Notes: a model not told the origin generated them from the letters alone. 37,582 nt of DNA from DASQPR01 sp035713725 (GCA_035713725.1 DASTMZ010000144.1:1-37582), one strand, 5' to 3'. Counted from the first letter of the stretch, positions 23,572 through 31,528 are shown. Made by a program: numbers and translations.

Positions 23572-23788
23572 GAAGTGCGTCCCTTCGTCGGGGGCTAAGA
23601 CGCGACGCGCGGCCCGAGGGGGCGTGGGCCGTTGCGCGGCGCAAGCACCGAACCGATCGAGGGGGTACGCGACGGTACGGCGCTCTCGCAACACACTGAC
23701 GGAGCGCTGCGGCGATTTCAAACGCTGGAACGCGTTGACACGACGCGTGTCGAACGACAAGTCAGGAAAAATACCTCGAAAGAACCCG
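23572..23788. other. intergenic region between PIN-PhoH and transglycosylase genes
   Basis: A 217-bp spacer upstream of the transglycosylase gene. GACACG at 23737-23742 and CGTGTC at 23746-23751 form a six-base inverted repeat. I looked for a c-di-AMP (ydaO) riboswitch, which often precedes cell-wall hydrolase genes in actinobacteria, and did not find its conserved blocks. Confidence 0.4.
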
Positions 23789-25501
23789 CTAGCCTGGCAG
23801 ATCCTCCAGCAGATCTGTGACCACCTCGGCGATGGCGGACCGCTCCGAACGGGTCAATGTGACATGTGCGAAAAGAGGATGGCCCTTCAGTGCTTCGATC
23901 ACCGCGACCACGCCATCGTGACGACCCACGCGCAGGTTGTCACGCTGCGCGACGTCGTGAGTAAGCACCACGCGCGAGCCGGTGCCGATGCGTGACAGCA
24001 CCGTCAGGAGCACGCCACGCTCCAGGGACTGGGCCTCGTCGACGATCACGAACGCGTCGTGCAGGCTGCGACCGCGGATGTGCGTCAACGGCAGCACCTC
24101 GAGCATGCCGCGCGCCATCACCTCTTCGATCACGTTGTCGTTGACGACCGCGCCGAGCGTGTCGAACACCGCCTGGCCCCACGGCGACATCTTCTCCGCC
24201 TCGGTGCCCGGCAGGTATCCAAGCTCCTGCCCGCCGACCGCGTAGAGCGGCCGGAACACGATGACCCGCTTGTGCCGACGGCGTTCGAGCACCTGCTCCA
24301 GACCGGCGCAGAGGGCGAGCGCGGACTTGCCGGTGCCGGCTCGCCCGCCAAGCGAGACGATCCCGACCGAGTCGTCGAGCAACAGATCCAACGCGATGCG
24401 TTGCTCGGCCGACCGGCCCCGGATGCCCAGCGCCTCACGGTCGCCTCGTACCAGCGCAACTGTCTTGTCCGGGCTCACGCGGCCGAGCGCTGACCCACGC
24501 GCCGAATGCAGCACGAGCCCGGTGTGCACCGGCAGCGCGGCGGCCTCGTCGATGTCGACCGCGGCGCCGCCATAGAGTGCCGAGATCTGGAGCTCGTCCA
24601 CGTCCAGCTCGGCCATGCCGGTCCACGTCGGATCGCTGGCTTGGCCGTATCGGTATTCGTCGGCGGGCAGGCCGATGGCGGACGCCTTCACGCGCAGCGG
24701 CATGTCCTTTGTCACCAGGGTGACGTCCGCGCCCTCGGCGGCCAGCGCATACGCCACGGTCAGGATGCGCGTGTCGTTCGTGTCGCTGCGGAAGCCGGGC
24801 GGAAGAACGGAATGGTCCGCGTGGTTCAGTTCCACGCGGACCGTGCCTCCGATGTCGTTGACCGGTAACGGAGCATCCAGGCGCCCGTTCGCCGCGCGCA
24901 GATCGTCGAGCCGACGCAGCGCCGCCCTCGCGAAAAAGCCCAGCTCCGGATGGTTTCGCTTCGCCTCCAACTCGGAGATCACCACCAGCGGGAGCACCAC
25001 GTCGTGCTCGGCAAACCGAGTGATTGCCGCCGGATCCGCGATCAGCACGGACGTGTCGACAACGTATGTGCGACGCCCGGCCACCTGCGGCTCGGTTCGG
25101 GTCCGGCTCAGGCGTCCCACTGCCGTTGCTTCGATGGTGGGCTTCGGCGCGGTGGGCGCGCGGTGCGTCGTCGTTCCGCGCGGCCGCTTTGCCGCCGCCG
25201 TCTTCTTCGGCTGCGTCGCCACGGCGTTCTTGCGGGGCTGCGGCGCCACGGCGCTCTTTCGTGGTGGCTTTGCCGCCGGAGCTTGGGCGGCGGGCTTTGC
25301 GGCGCGAGACTGCGACCTGCTTACGGTCGCGACCGACGCCGTGGCCACTTGCCGTGTTGCCGGCCCCGGGGTGGCGGGCACGCGCTTCGCCGCTTCGGGC
25401 ACGCGCTTCGCCGCACGGTTCGTTGTCCTGGACGGGGATTTCGATGAGTCCGACGCTCGGGGATCCGACGCGCCGGCGCCGGTGATACGGCGTGTAGTCA
25501 C
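23789..25501 (-). CDS. phoH2: PIN-PhoH fusion (PhoH2-type RNase/helicase) with basic N-terminal extension
   Basis: About 570 residues from the GTG at 25501. Residues 1-135 form a Lys/Arg/Ala/Pro-rich low-complexity tail. The PIN domain (about 143-275) shows its acidic residues in VVDTSVLIADP (Asp149), ISELEAKR (Glu177), NDTRIL (Asp243) and VTKDMPLR (Asp266). The PhoH ATPase has Walker A GRAGTGKS (386-393) and Walker B VIVDEAQ (485-491). Mycobacterial PhoH2 is a sequence-dependent RNA helicase and RNase, partnered with a small upstream gene; no separate partner gene is seen here. The core without the tail matches the usual size (about 430), so the tail is extra. The start is uncertain; the frame stays open to 25687. 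Confidence 0.88.
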   Translation of the reverse strand: MTTRRITGAGASDPRASDSSKSPSRTTNRAAKRVPEAAKRVPATPGPATRQVATASVATVSRSQSRAAKPAAQAPAAKPPRKSAVAPQPRKNAVATQPKKTAAAKRPRGTTTHRAPTAPKPTIEATAVGRLSRTRTEPQVAGRRTYVVDTSVLIADPAAITRFAEHDVVLPLVVISELEAKRNHPELGFFARAALRRLDDLRAANGRLDAPLPVNDIGGTVRVELNHADHSVLPPGFRSDTNDTRILTVAYALAAEGADVTLVTKDMPLRVKASAIGLPADEYRYGQASDPTWTGMAELDVDELQISALYGGAAVDIDEAAALPVHTGLVLHSARGSALGRVSPDKTVALVRGDREALGIRGRSAEQRIALDLLLDDSVGIVSLGGRAGTGKSALALCAGLEQVLERRRHKRVIVFRPLYAVGGQELGYLPGTEAEKMSPWGQAVFDTLGAVVNDNVIEEVMARGMLEVLPLTHIRGRSLHDAFVIVDEAQSLERGVLLTVLSRIGTGSRVVLTHDVAQRDNLRVGRHDGVVAVIEALKGHPLFAHVTLTRSERSAIAEVVTDLLEDLPG

Positions 25502-25862
25502 AGGGCTGCTCCGGCAGGCGCGCACCTCGCGCCCGGCTCCGATGCCCGCCGACTGCCCGGTGCGCGGGGTCGGGTGCAGGCCCCGCACTGTGGAACGCGG
25601 TTCCGGGCCGGCCGGTTGACCCGGGAAGCCCCCGAGCCATACCCGCCACGCTAGCCGTCGCGCACCACGTAGGGCTAGTACCGCCACATGCGTTTCGGAA
25701 CGTGTACGGCCAGCTCAGAGGCACCGACGCCGGGGCGAGGGTCGCCGACTCGGCCGTTTCGCGCCGCGGACTCGGGCATTTCGCAGAGCCGACTCGGGCG
25801 TTTCGCGCCGCGGATTCGGGCGGTTCACGTCGCCGGCGGCCACCCCGCGAACGCGCGCGTGA
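25502..25862. other. 361-bp intergenic region with a 22-bp tandem repeat
   Basis: This lies upstream of the PIN-PhoH gene and downstream of the isoprenyl synthase gene (both minus strand). The first 186 bp (25502-25687) remain open in the PhoH frame and may be coding if an earlier start is used. The rest holds the repeat array at 25747-25834 and no recognisable gene. Confidence 0.5.
25747..25834. repeat. four tandem 22-bp repeats
   Basis: Units begin at 25747, 25769, 25791 and 25813 with an exact 22-bp period. Each starts GACTCGGGCGTTTCGC or a close variant (the second has ATTTCGC, the last GATTCGGGCGGTTCAC); units one and three end in GCCGCG. The array lies just past the isoprenyl diphosphate synthase stop and upstream of PIN-PhoH. 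The period is close to two helical turns. Confidence 0.85.
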
Positions 25863-26624
25863 TCAGAAGCCGAAGCGGCGCTCGCGGTTCGCGTAGGACC
25901 GCAGTGCCCGCAGGAAGTCCACTCGCCGGAAGTCCGGCCAGTTCGCGTCGCAGAAGTAAAACTCCGAGTGCGCCGACTGCCACAGGAGAAAGCCGGATAG
26001 CCGCTGCTCGCCGCTGGTCCGGATGACGAGATCCGGATCGGGCTGTCCCTTGGTGTAGAGGTGTCCTGCGATGTGATCGACGTCGAGCACCTCGGCCAGC
26101 TCTTCGATGGTGCCGCCGGCCCGCGCGTGCTCTTGGAGCAGTGCCCGGAACGCGTCGGTGATCTCGCGGCGGCCTCCGTAGCCGACCGCCATGTTCACGA
26201 TCATGCCGCCGGCACGGTCCACGGTGGCGTGCTCGGCTGCCTTGAGCGCGGCCGACGTCGTCGCCGGCAACACGTCGAGCGCGCCGACCGCGCGGAGTTC
26301 CCACGGGCTGGTCTCGGCAAGCTCGCCGGCCAGATCCTCGATGATCTGCAGCAACGGATCGAGCTCGACGGCCGGCCGGCGCATGTTCTCGGTGCCGAGC
26401 AGATATAGCGTCACGTACTTGATCCCGGCCTTGTCACACCAGGTCAGGACGTCCTTGATCTTCTCCGCGCCGACCCGGTGGCCGTCGTTGGGATCGACGT
26501 ATCCCATCTCCCGCGCCCACCGGCGGTTGCCGTCGCACATGATGCCGACGTGGTGGGGATGCGGCTTGCCGGCGAGCGACGTGGCCAGTCGCCGCTCGTA
26601 CAGCGTGTAGATGAGATTCCGCAC
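25863..26624 (-). CDS. uppS: short-chain cis-prenyltransferase (isoprenyl diphosphate synthase, Rv1086-like)
   Basis: A 253-residue UppS-family enzyme that adds IPP in cis to an allylic diphosphate. The catalytic Asp31 is in GIMCDGNRRWAREMG; YVTLYLLGTENMRRP, IVNMAVGYGGRREI, DPDLVIRTSGEQRLSGFLLWQSAHSEFYF and WPDFRRVDFLRAL are the other family regions. By neighbourhood (PhoH2 and glpX nearby) it matches mycobacterial Rv1086, a short-chain Z-farnesyl diphosphate synthase feeding decaprenyl phosphate synthesis, rather than the long-chain enzyme; chain length here is inferred. The GTG at 26624 is chosen because TAGTCT ends seven bases upstream and the family begins there; an in-frame start at 26711 would overrun the promoter. 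Confidence 0.92.
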   Translation of the reverse strand: MRNLIYTLYERRLATSLAGKPHPHHVGIMCDGNRRWAREMGYVDPNDGHRVGAEKIKDVLTWCDKAGIKYVTLYLLGTENMRRPAVELDPLLQIIEDLAGELAETSPWELRAVGALDVLPATTSAALKAAEHATVDRAGGMIVNMAVGYGGRREITDAFRALLQEHARAGGTIEELAEVLDVDHIAGHLYTKGQPDPDLVIRTSGEQRLSGFLLWQSAHSEFYFCDANWPDFRRVDFLRALRSYANRERRFGF

Positions 26625-26631
26625 GACCGCA

Positions 26632-26637
26632 AGACTA
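26632..26637 (-). promoter_or_regulatory. -10 box of leaderless uppS promoter
   Basis: TAGTCT on the minus strand, then TGCGGTC and the GTG at 26624. It supports that start. Confidence 0.5.
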
Positions 26638-26743
26638 TCGATCCCGCTCCAGCGCGCGGAATGGCATTGAGACATCTGTTGCGTACGTGATCGGCGCTTC
26701 TCATCGGCCACACAGCCCGCCCAGGTATCCGAGCCCGTGGCGA

Positions 26744-28591
26744 CTACTCGGTGAGGCCAAGCCTGGCCTTCAGCGCGTCAAGCTCCGCCCAGAGCACCCC
26801 GGGCAGCTTGTCGCCGAACTTCTCGAACCACTCGACGACCTGCGGGATCTCGGCCTTCCATTCGTCGACGTCGACGCGCAGCACGGCCGCGACCTCGGCG
26901 GGCGACATGTCGAGCCCGGACAGGTCCAGCGCGTCCGCGGTCGGGACCGCACCGATCGGCGTCTCGACCGCCGCCGCCTTGCCTTCCAGCCGCTCGATGA
27001 TCCACTTGAGTACGCGTGAATTTTCGCCGTACCCGGGCCAGAGGAACCCGCCGTCCTCGTCGCGACGGAACCAGTTGACGTAGTAGATCGCCGGCAGCTT
27101 GGTCGCATCGCCGGCCGATTCCCCGCCGCCCTTGCCCATCTCGATCCAGTGGTTAAAGTAGTCGCCCGCGTGGTAGCCGATGAACGGGAGCATCGCCATC
27201 GGGTCGCGCCGGACCACGCCGACCTGGCCGACCGCCGCGGCGGTTGTCTCGGAGGAGAGTGTCGCGCCCATGTAGACGCCGTGTACCCAGTCCCGCGCCT
27301 CGGTCACCAGCGGGACCGTCGTCTTGCGCCGGCCGCCGAACAGGATCGCGTCGATGGGTACGCCCTGCGGGTCCTCGTACTCGTCGGCGAGGATCGGGCA
27401 CTGCTTGATCGGCGTACAGAACCGGCTGTTGGGATGGCTGGACAGCGCCTCCGTGCCGGGCGTCCAGTCGTTGCCGTGCCAGTCGACGAGGTGCGCGGGC
27501 GGCTCGCCCATGCCCTCCCACCAGATGTCGCCGTCGTCGGTGAGCGCCACGTTTGTGAACAGCGAGTTGCCCTTGGCGATGGTGCGCATCGCGTTCGGGT
27601 TCGTCTTGTAGTCGGTGCCCGGGGCGACGCCGAACAATCCGTATTCCGGGTTGACCGCGTAGAGCCGGCCGTCGCGCCCGAAGCGCATCCAGGCGATGTC
27701 GTCGCCGAGCGTCTCGACCTTCCAGCCGGGGATGGTCGGTTCGAGCATCGCGAGGTTCGTCTTGCCGCACGCCGACGGGAACGCACCAGTGATGTGATAG
27801 ACGCGTCCCTCGGGCGAGGTCAGCTTGAGGATCAGCATGTGCTCGGCGAGCCAGCCCTCGTCGCGTCCCATCACCGATGCGATGCGCAACGAGTAGCACT
27901 TCTTGCCGAGCAGCGAGTTGCCGCCGTATCCGGAGCCGTACGACCAGATCTCCCGCGTCTCTGGGAAGTGCGAGATGAACTTGGTCTGGTTGCACGGCCA
28001 CGGCACGTCGGAGTCGCCCGGCTCGAGCGGTGCGCCGACCGAGTGCAACGCTGGCACGAATTCCGCGCTGTCGCCCATCTTGTCGAGCACCGCGGTGCCC
28101 ATGCGCGTCATGATCTTCATGGACGCGACGACGTACGCGCTGTCGGTGATCTCGACGCCGTACATCGGGCTCTTCGCGGTCATTGGTCCCATGCAGAACG
28201 GGATGACGAACATGGTCCGGCCACGCATGGAGCCGCGGTAGAGCGCCGTCATTTGGCGCTTCATCTCCGACGGCGCCATCCAGTTATTGGTCGGCCCGGC
28301 ATCGCTCGCATCGACCGAGCAGATGAAGGTGCGCTCCTCCACCCTGGCGACGTCGGTCGGATCGGTGCAGGCCCAGAACGAGTTCGGCTTGATGCCGTCG
28401 TTCAGGCGCACCAGGGTGCCGGCCTCGACCAGCTCGTCGGTCAGCCGCCGCCACTCCTCGTCCGACCCGTCGGTCCAGACGACGCGGTCGGGGGTGGTGA
28501 GCTCGGCCACCTCGCGTACCCACGCCAGCAGCCTCGGGTGGTTGGTCGGCGCGTCGTCCAACCTCAGGTCGTCGGCTGACGTGGCAGTCAT
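26744..28591 (-). CDS. pckG: phosphoenolpyruvate carboxykinase (GTP)
   Basis: A 615-residue GTP-dependent PEPCK, the usual length. It converts oxaloacetate and GTP to PEP, CO2 and GDP. Visible are the nucleotide P-loop FPSACGKTN (271-279) with its reactive Cys, the metal/kinase-2 motif ETLGDDIAW (293-301), the PEP/oxaloacetate loop around SYGSGYGGNSLLGKKC and the C-terminal lid WFRRDEDGGFLWPGYGENSRVLKWI. The ATG at 28591 follows AAGGAG. A long leader of about 100 or more bases holds a small hairpin, and a CRP/GlxR-like site lies about 170 bp upstream, consistent with carbon-source control. Together with glpX it defines gluconeogenesis in this window. Confidence 0.97.
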   Translation of the reverse strand: MTATSADDLRLDDAPTNHPRLLAWVREVAELTTPDRVVWTDGSDEEWRRLTDELVEAGTLVRLNDGIKPNSFWACTDPTDVARVEERTFICSVDASDAGPTNNWMAPSEMKRQMTALYRGSMRGRTMFVIPFCMGPMTAKSPMYGVEITDSAYVVASMKIMTRMGTAVLDKMGDSAEFVPALHSVGAPLEPGDSDVPWPCNQTKFISHFPETREIWSYGSGYGGNSLLGKKCYSLRIASVMGRDEGWLAEHMLILKLTSPEGRVYHITGAFPSACGKTNLAMLEPTIPGWKVETLGDDIAWMRFGRDGRLYAVNPEYGLFGVAPGTDYKTNPNAMRTIAKGNSLFTNVALTDDGDIWWEGMGEPPAHLVDWHGNDWTPGTEALSSHPNSRFCTPIKQCPILADEYEDPQGVPIDAILFGGRRKTTVPLVTEARDWVHGVYMGATLSSETTAAAVGQVGVVRRDPMAMLPFIGYHAGDYFNHWIEMGKGGGESAGDATKLPAIYYVNWFRRDEDGGFLWPGYGENSRVLKWIIERLEGKAAAVETPIGAVPTADALDLSGLDMSPAEVAAVLRVDVDEWKAEIPQVVEWFEKFGDKLPGVLWAELDALKARLGLTE

Positions 28592-28682
28592 GAGGATCGA
28601 TCTCCTTGGGTCATCGTTGACACCGTCGACTCGCACTTGCGTAATCCCGGTCACGTACCCCGGCGAAGGTCGGTCGATGCGT

Positions 28683-28700
28683 CTCCGGCGTGAGCCGGAG
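28683..28700 (-). promoter_or_regulatory. small GC hairpin in the pckG leader
   Basis: CTCCGGC and GCCGGAG enclose a four-base loop about 92 bp upstream of the pckG start. Not followed by a T-run; role unknown. Confidence 0.4.
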
Positions 28701-28759
28701 GGATTGCGGAGTTGTCCTCAGGGTAAACCGGTAGCCCGCGAACAGCAGCAACACCACTT

Positions 28760-28775
28760 TGTGAAACATTGCACA
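28760..28775. promoter_or_regulatory. CRP/GlxR-like binding site upstream of pckG
   Basis: TGTGA-AACATT-GCACA matches the TGTGA-N6-TCACA consensus of actinobacterial CRP/GlxR proteins at nine of ten arm positions, and the symmetry extends one base on each side (TTGTG...CACAA). It is the expected place for cAMP-linked control of gluconeogenesis. Confidence 0.55.
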
Positions 28776-28890
28776 AGCGCGCAGAATTTGACGCCGACTG
28801 ACCAACGACGCGCGAATATCTGAGGAATTACTCAACTTCGCGCATCTGTGGGGACGTTCCGATCGGCGCGCCGGACGTGTGCCTAGCCGG

Positions 28891-28896
28891 TAGAGT
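28891..28896 (+). promoter_or_regulatory. -10 box of leaderless promoter, first GtrA gene
   Basis: TAGAGT followed by six bases (CGGCCC) and the GTG at 28903. Confidence 0.55.
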
Positions 28897-28902
28897 CGGC
28901 CC

Positions 28903-29568
28903 GTGCACGAAGTCGCAGCCCCCGAAAGCCGTGGACTCGCGGCCCTCCGCGAGCGCATCGAAGGCCTTTCGCGCGAAGTCGGCAAGTTCGGCATCGTCGG
29001 TGTCATCGCGTGGGTCGTCGACACCGCGGTCTTCAACGCATTCCTGTCGTTGCAAGGCAATCGCTACTGGGCGGCGGTGGGCTCGACGGCGGTGTCGGCG
29101 ACCGTCGCGTTCATCGGCAATCGCTTCTGGACCTGGCGCGACCGGCCGCGCTCGGGGTTGAAACGCGAATACGTTCTCTACGCCATCTTCAACGTGGTCG
29201 GTCTGTTCATTAGCCTGGCTTGCCTTGGCCTGAGTCACGAGGTGCTCGGCTCAATGTGGCCACAGGTATTTCACACGAGGCTTGCCGATAACGTCGCGAA
29301 GCAGGGCGTCGGACTGTTGCTCGGGACGATATTCCGCTTCTGGTCATATCGCCGATTCATTTTCCCGAAGAATGCGCCCGAGCCGGACACGGCCGAAGCC
29401 ACCACATCGCACGCCGGCACCGCTTCGGCCCACCTGCGCAACACCGGTCCGAACCGGCCCGAACACGGTGGCCGCCCGTCCAGCCGGCACGACGCGACGC
29501 GACCGGCTCATCAGGTCCACGGCGGATCGCCGGTCACCGATCGCGCGCCGGCTGGCTTCGACGACTGA
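28903..29568 (+). CDS. GtrA family membrane protein
   Basis: A 221-residue protein with four predicted membrane helices in about residues 25-160 (VGKFGIVGVIAWVVDTAVFNAFL, YWAAVGSTAVSATVAFIGNRFWTW, LYAIFNVVGLFISLACLGLS, VGLLLGTIFRFWSYRRFIF) and a hydrophilic, proline-rich, probably disordered C-terminal tail of about 60 residues. NRFWTW and FRFWSYRRFIF are GtrA signatures. The family is thought to move or help synthesise prenyl-linked sugars at the cell envelope. The GTG start is set by the TAGAGT leaderless promoter. A second GtrA protein follows 123 bp downstream; the two may pair, as GtrA proteins often act with a glycosyltransferase, though none is in the window. Confidence 0.92.
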   Translation: MHEVAAPESRGLAALRERIEGLSREVGKFGIVGVIAWVVDTAVFNAFLSLQGNRYWAAVGSTAVSATVAFIGNRFWTWRDRPRSGLKREYVLYAIFNVVGLFISLACLGLSHEVLGSMWPQVFHTRLADNVAKQGVGLLLGTIFRFWSYRRFIFPKNAPEPDTAEATTSHAGTASAHLRNTGPNRPEHGGRPSSRHDATRPAHQVHGGSPVTDRAPAGFDD

Positions 29569-29634
29569 GCCACCACTTCGGTGGTACGCGAACCGGCACC
29601 GGCCTGCGTACGGATCATCACTGAACGTGAGCTG

Positions 29635-29664
29635 AACCGCACCAAGGTCGCCTTTGATGCGGTT
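29635..29664 (+). promoter_or_regulatory. nested inverted repeats upstream of the second GtrA gene
   Basis: AACCGCA at 29635-29641 pairs with TGCGGTT at 29658-29664, and within the loop AAGG (29644-29647) faces CCTT (29651-29654). It ends 15 bp before the -10 box TAAGGT, so it covers the -35 region. Operator or hairpin; the binding protein is unknown. Confidence 0.45.
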
Positions 29665-29679
29665 GTGAGGAAGCTCCCG

Positions 29680-29685
29680 TAAGGT
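29680..29685 (+). promoter_or_regulatory. -10 box of leaderless promoter, second GtrA gene
   Basis: TAAGGT followed by six bases (GTCCGC) and the GTG at 29692. Confidence 0.55.
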
Positions 29686-29691
29686 GTCCGC

Positions 29692-30339
29692 GTGCACTTA
29701 CTCCGTGTCCTGCCTGACCGGCACCGGAAACTCATCCGCGAGCTGGTGTCCTTCAGCTTCGCGGGCATGGTCAACACTGCGTTCGGATTCCTGCTGTTCA
29801 ACCTGCTGTTCAGCATGGGATCCCTGACTGCAAACGCAATCTCGACCGCCGGCGGAACGGCCACGTCCTTCGTACTGAACCGGCACATCACGTACCGTCA
29901 CCGTCCACGTCGTTCTCTGCGACATGAGCTACCCCTCTTCGCCGCGGTGAACCTGATCGGTCTCGGCATCCAGCAGGCCGTGATGGCGATGGCGAAGGTG
30001 ATCTTCGACCTGCAGAGCACCGACCGACTCGAGTTCAACCTCGCCCGCGTGGTGTCGGTGATCGTCGGCACGGTGTTCTTGCTGCTGTCGTACCGGTCCG
30101 TGGTGTTCCGCAAGGCGCGGGCCGCGGACCTCGCCGACGACGTCGCCGCGGATCTGGCCGAGCGGGCCGCGACAAAGCCCGCCGCGCCCGCCGCGCCGGC
30201 CGCGCCGGATATCGACGAATTCAACGAGCTGACTGTGCCGCTCGAGGCTGAGTTGTCCCACGACCTCGACATGCCGGCCGATCTCGAGCTTGACGACCTG
30301 CTTCCGGCCAAGCCCTCGGATCGGCCCAGCCGGTCGTGA
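29692..30339 (+). CDS. GtrA family membrane protein
   Basis: A 215-residue GtrA protein with four membrane helices in residues about 17-140 (LVSFSFAGMVNTAFGFLLFNLLF, NAISTAGGTATSFVLNRHITYRH, LFAAVNLIGLGIQQAVMAMAKVIF, VVSVIVGTVFLLLSYRSVVFRK), then an acidic, alanine/proline-rich tail with a threefold AAPAAPA run. FVLNRHITYRH is the family motif. Its neighbourhood (PH protein, birA, accD5) matches mycobacterial Rv3277. The GTG at 29692 is leaderless by the TAAGGT box. The stop overlaps the next start in GTGA (30336-30339), so the MaoC-like gene is translationally coupled to it. Confidence 0.92.
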   Translation: MHLLRVLPDRHRKLIRELVSFSFAGMVNTAFGFLLFNLLFSMGSLTANAISTAGGTATSFVLNRHITYRHRPRRSLRHELPLFAAVNLIGLGIQQAVMAMAKVIFDLQSTDRLEFNLARVVSVIVGTVFLLLSYRSVVFRKARAADLADDVAADLAERAATKPAAPAAPAAPDIDEFNELTVPLEAELSHDLDMPADLELDDLLPAKPSDRPSRS

Positions 30340-30824
30340 TCCGGTCGGGCACCGGCCGCCCCGCCGAGCTGTTCTTCGACGACATCGCCGTCGGCACGAC
30401 GTTTGACCTCGGCGTGGTCGACATCGACCGGGACGAGATGATCGAGTTTGCCCGCCGCTACGACCCGCAGTGGTACCACGTCGACGTGGACGCCGCGCGG
30501 TCCAGCGAGTACCAGGACGTGATCGCGAGCGGCTTCTACACTGCGAGCCTGTTCATGCGGGCGTACACGGACAACCTCTTGGCACGGGCGGCCGCCGATG
30601 CGTCGCCGGGCCTCGAGGAACTGCGCTGGACCGCCCCGGTCTACGGCGGCGATCGGCTGCGGGTGACGCTCGACGTGCTCGATGCGGCACCGTCGACGAC
30701 CAAGGCGAACGTCGGCACGTTGACGCTCGCCGCCACGATGACCCGGCTCGCCACCGCGGAGCGGCCGGAGGCGGTTGCCCTCCGGATCCGCTTCCGCGGC
30801 TGGTTCGCCCGCCGCCCCGCTTAG
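30336..30824 (+). CDS. MaoC-like hotdog-fold hydratase/dehydratase
   Basis: A 162-residue single hotdog domain. The conserved segment MIEFARRYDPQWYHVDVDAA holds the hydratase Asp and His (DPQWYHVD), followed by DVIASGFYTASLFMRAY, the central hotdog helix, and LRWTAPVYGGDRLRVTLDVLD. MaoC-like enzymes hydrate enoyl-CoA esters; standalone actinobacterial copies have varied or unknown substrates. It overlaps the GtrA gene by four bases at its start and the convergent PH-domain gene by four bases at its stop (TTAG at 30821-30824). Coupling with GtrA is unexpected functionally. Confidence 0.9.
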   Translation: MIRSGTGRPAELFFDDIAVGTTFDLGVVDIDRDEMIEFARRYDPQWYHVDVDAARSSEYQDVIASGFYTASLFMRAYTDNLLARAAADASPGLEELRWTAPVYGGDRLRVTLDVLDAAPSTTKANVGTLTLAATMTRLATAERPEAVALRIRFRGWFARRPA

Positions 30825-31381
30825 TTGTTCAGCTGCTGCGTGGTGCCGTCCTGTACGGAACGCGTGGTGCCGTCCTGCGCCGCCTCGCGCTGCTGCGGCG
30901 CCGGCACCTCGTCCGGGTGCAGCAGGTCATGCAGCGTCGCCACCACGTGCTTGATGTGCGGGATGTTCGGCAGCACGTCCGGGCCGTGCTCACCGGGTGA
31001 GGCCAGCGCGAGCTTGCCGCACCCGAGGATGCGCTCGAACAGCGTCTGGTCGAACTGCACATCGCTGACCCGGTCGATCGGGATGTTCTCGGTGTGCTGG
31101 CTGAAGACGCCGCGCCGCGTGATCACACGCTCGTTGGACACGACGTAGTGGATGCAGCGCCACTTGATGAACGGGATCAGCGTCAACCACACGACGAGCA
31201 CGAGGCCGGCCACGCCGAGGATGAACATCAGCACGCCGCCGACACCGCCGAGCAGCGCCGCGATCAGACCGGCGACCACGACCACGAGCAACGCGTACGG
31301 GCCGACCATCTGCTTCCAGTGCGGGTGAAAATGGAGAACCACGTGTTCGCCGGTGGTCAGCTCATTCTCCGGAAAGCCCAC
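30821..31381 (-). CDS. PH domain-containing membrane protein (YdbS-like)
   Basis: A 186-residue protein. After a short N-terminus (GFPENELTTGEHVVLHFHPHWKQMVGP) come two membrane helices (YALLVVVVAGLIAALLGGVGG and LMFILGVAGLVLVVWLTLIPF), then a bacterial PH domain (WRCIHYVVSNERVITRRGVFSQHTENIPIDRVSDVQFDQTLFERILGCGKLALAS), and a C-terminal tail with a short repeat (QDGTTRSVQDGTTQQ). Rv3278c in the same birA/accD5 neighbourhood is its mycobacterial counterpart. Its role is unknown, but proximity to the acyl-CoA carboxylase is conserved. A near-perfect AAGGAGGT precedes the GTG at 31381. It shares its stop with the convergent MaoC gene in TTAG. Confidence 0.9.
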   Translation of the reverse strand: MGFPENELTTGEHVVLHFHPHWKQMVGPYALLVVVVAGLIAALLGGVGGVLMFILGVAGLVLVVWLTLIPFIKWRCIHYVVSNERVITRRGVFSQHTENIPIDRVSDVQFDQTLFERILGCGKLALASPGEHGPDVLPNIPHIKHVVATLHDLLHPDEVPAPQQREAAQDGTTRSVQDGTTQQLNN

Positions 31382-31528
31382 CCGGACCTCCTTACAAAGT
31401 CGTCCGCGGGTCGCCCCGCCGATGGCCTGACGTTGTCCGCGATGACGGTAGCGGGTCGGGCCCAGTCCCGCGCTCCGCTATGCAGGCGGAAGCGGCGGCC
31501 CGACGCGTGATCGGCAGCGGATCAGTCA

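Larger units (their letters stand above)
28592..28902. other. 311-bp divergent regulatory region between pckG and a GtrA gene
   Basis: It contains the pckG leader with a seven-bp hairpin (28683-28700), an AT-richer core (about 28755-28850) with the CRP-like palindrome, and at its right edge the leaderless promoter of the GtrA gene. No reading frame in it looks like a real gene. Confidence 0.6.

Noticed and set aside
23572..23788. c-di-AMP (ydaO) riboswitch before the transglycosylase gene
   Set aside because: Expected from the gene type, but the conserved sequence blocks could not be found on the minus strand.
25747..25834. CRISPR array
   Set aside because: Four abutting 22-bp units with no unique spacers.
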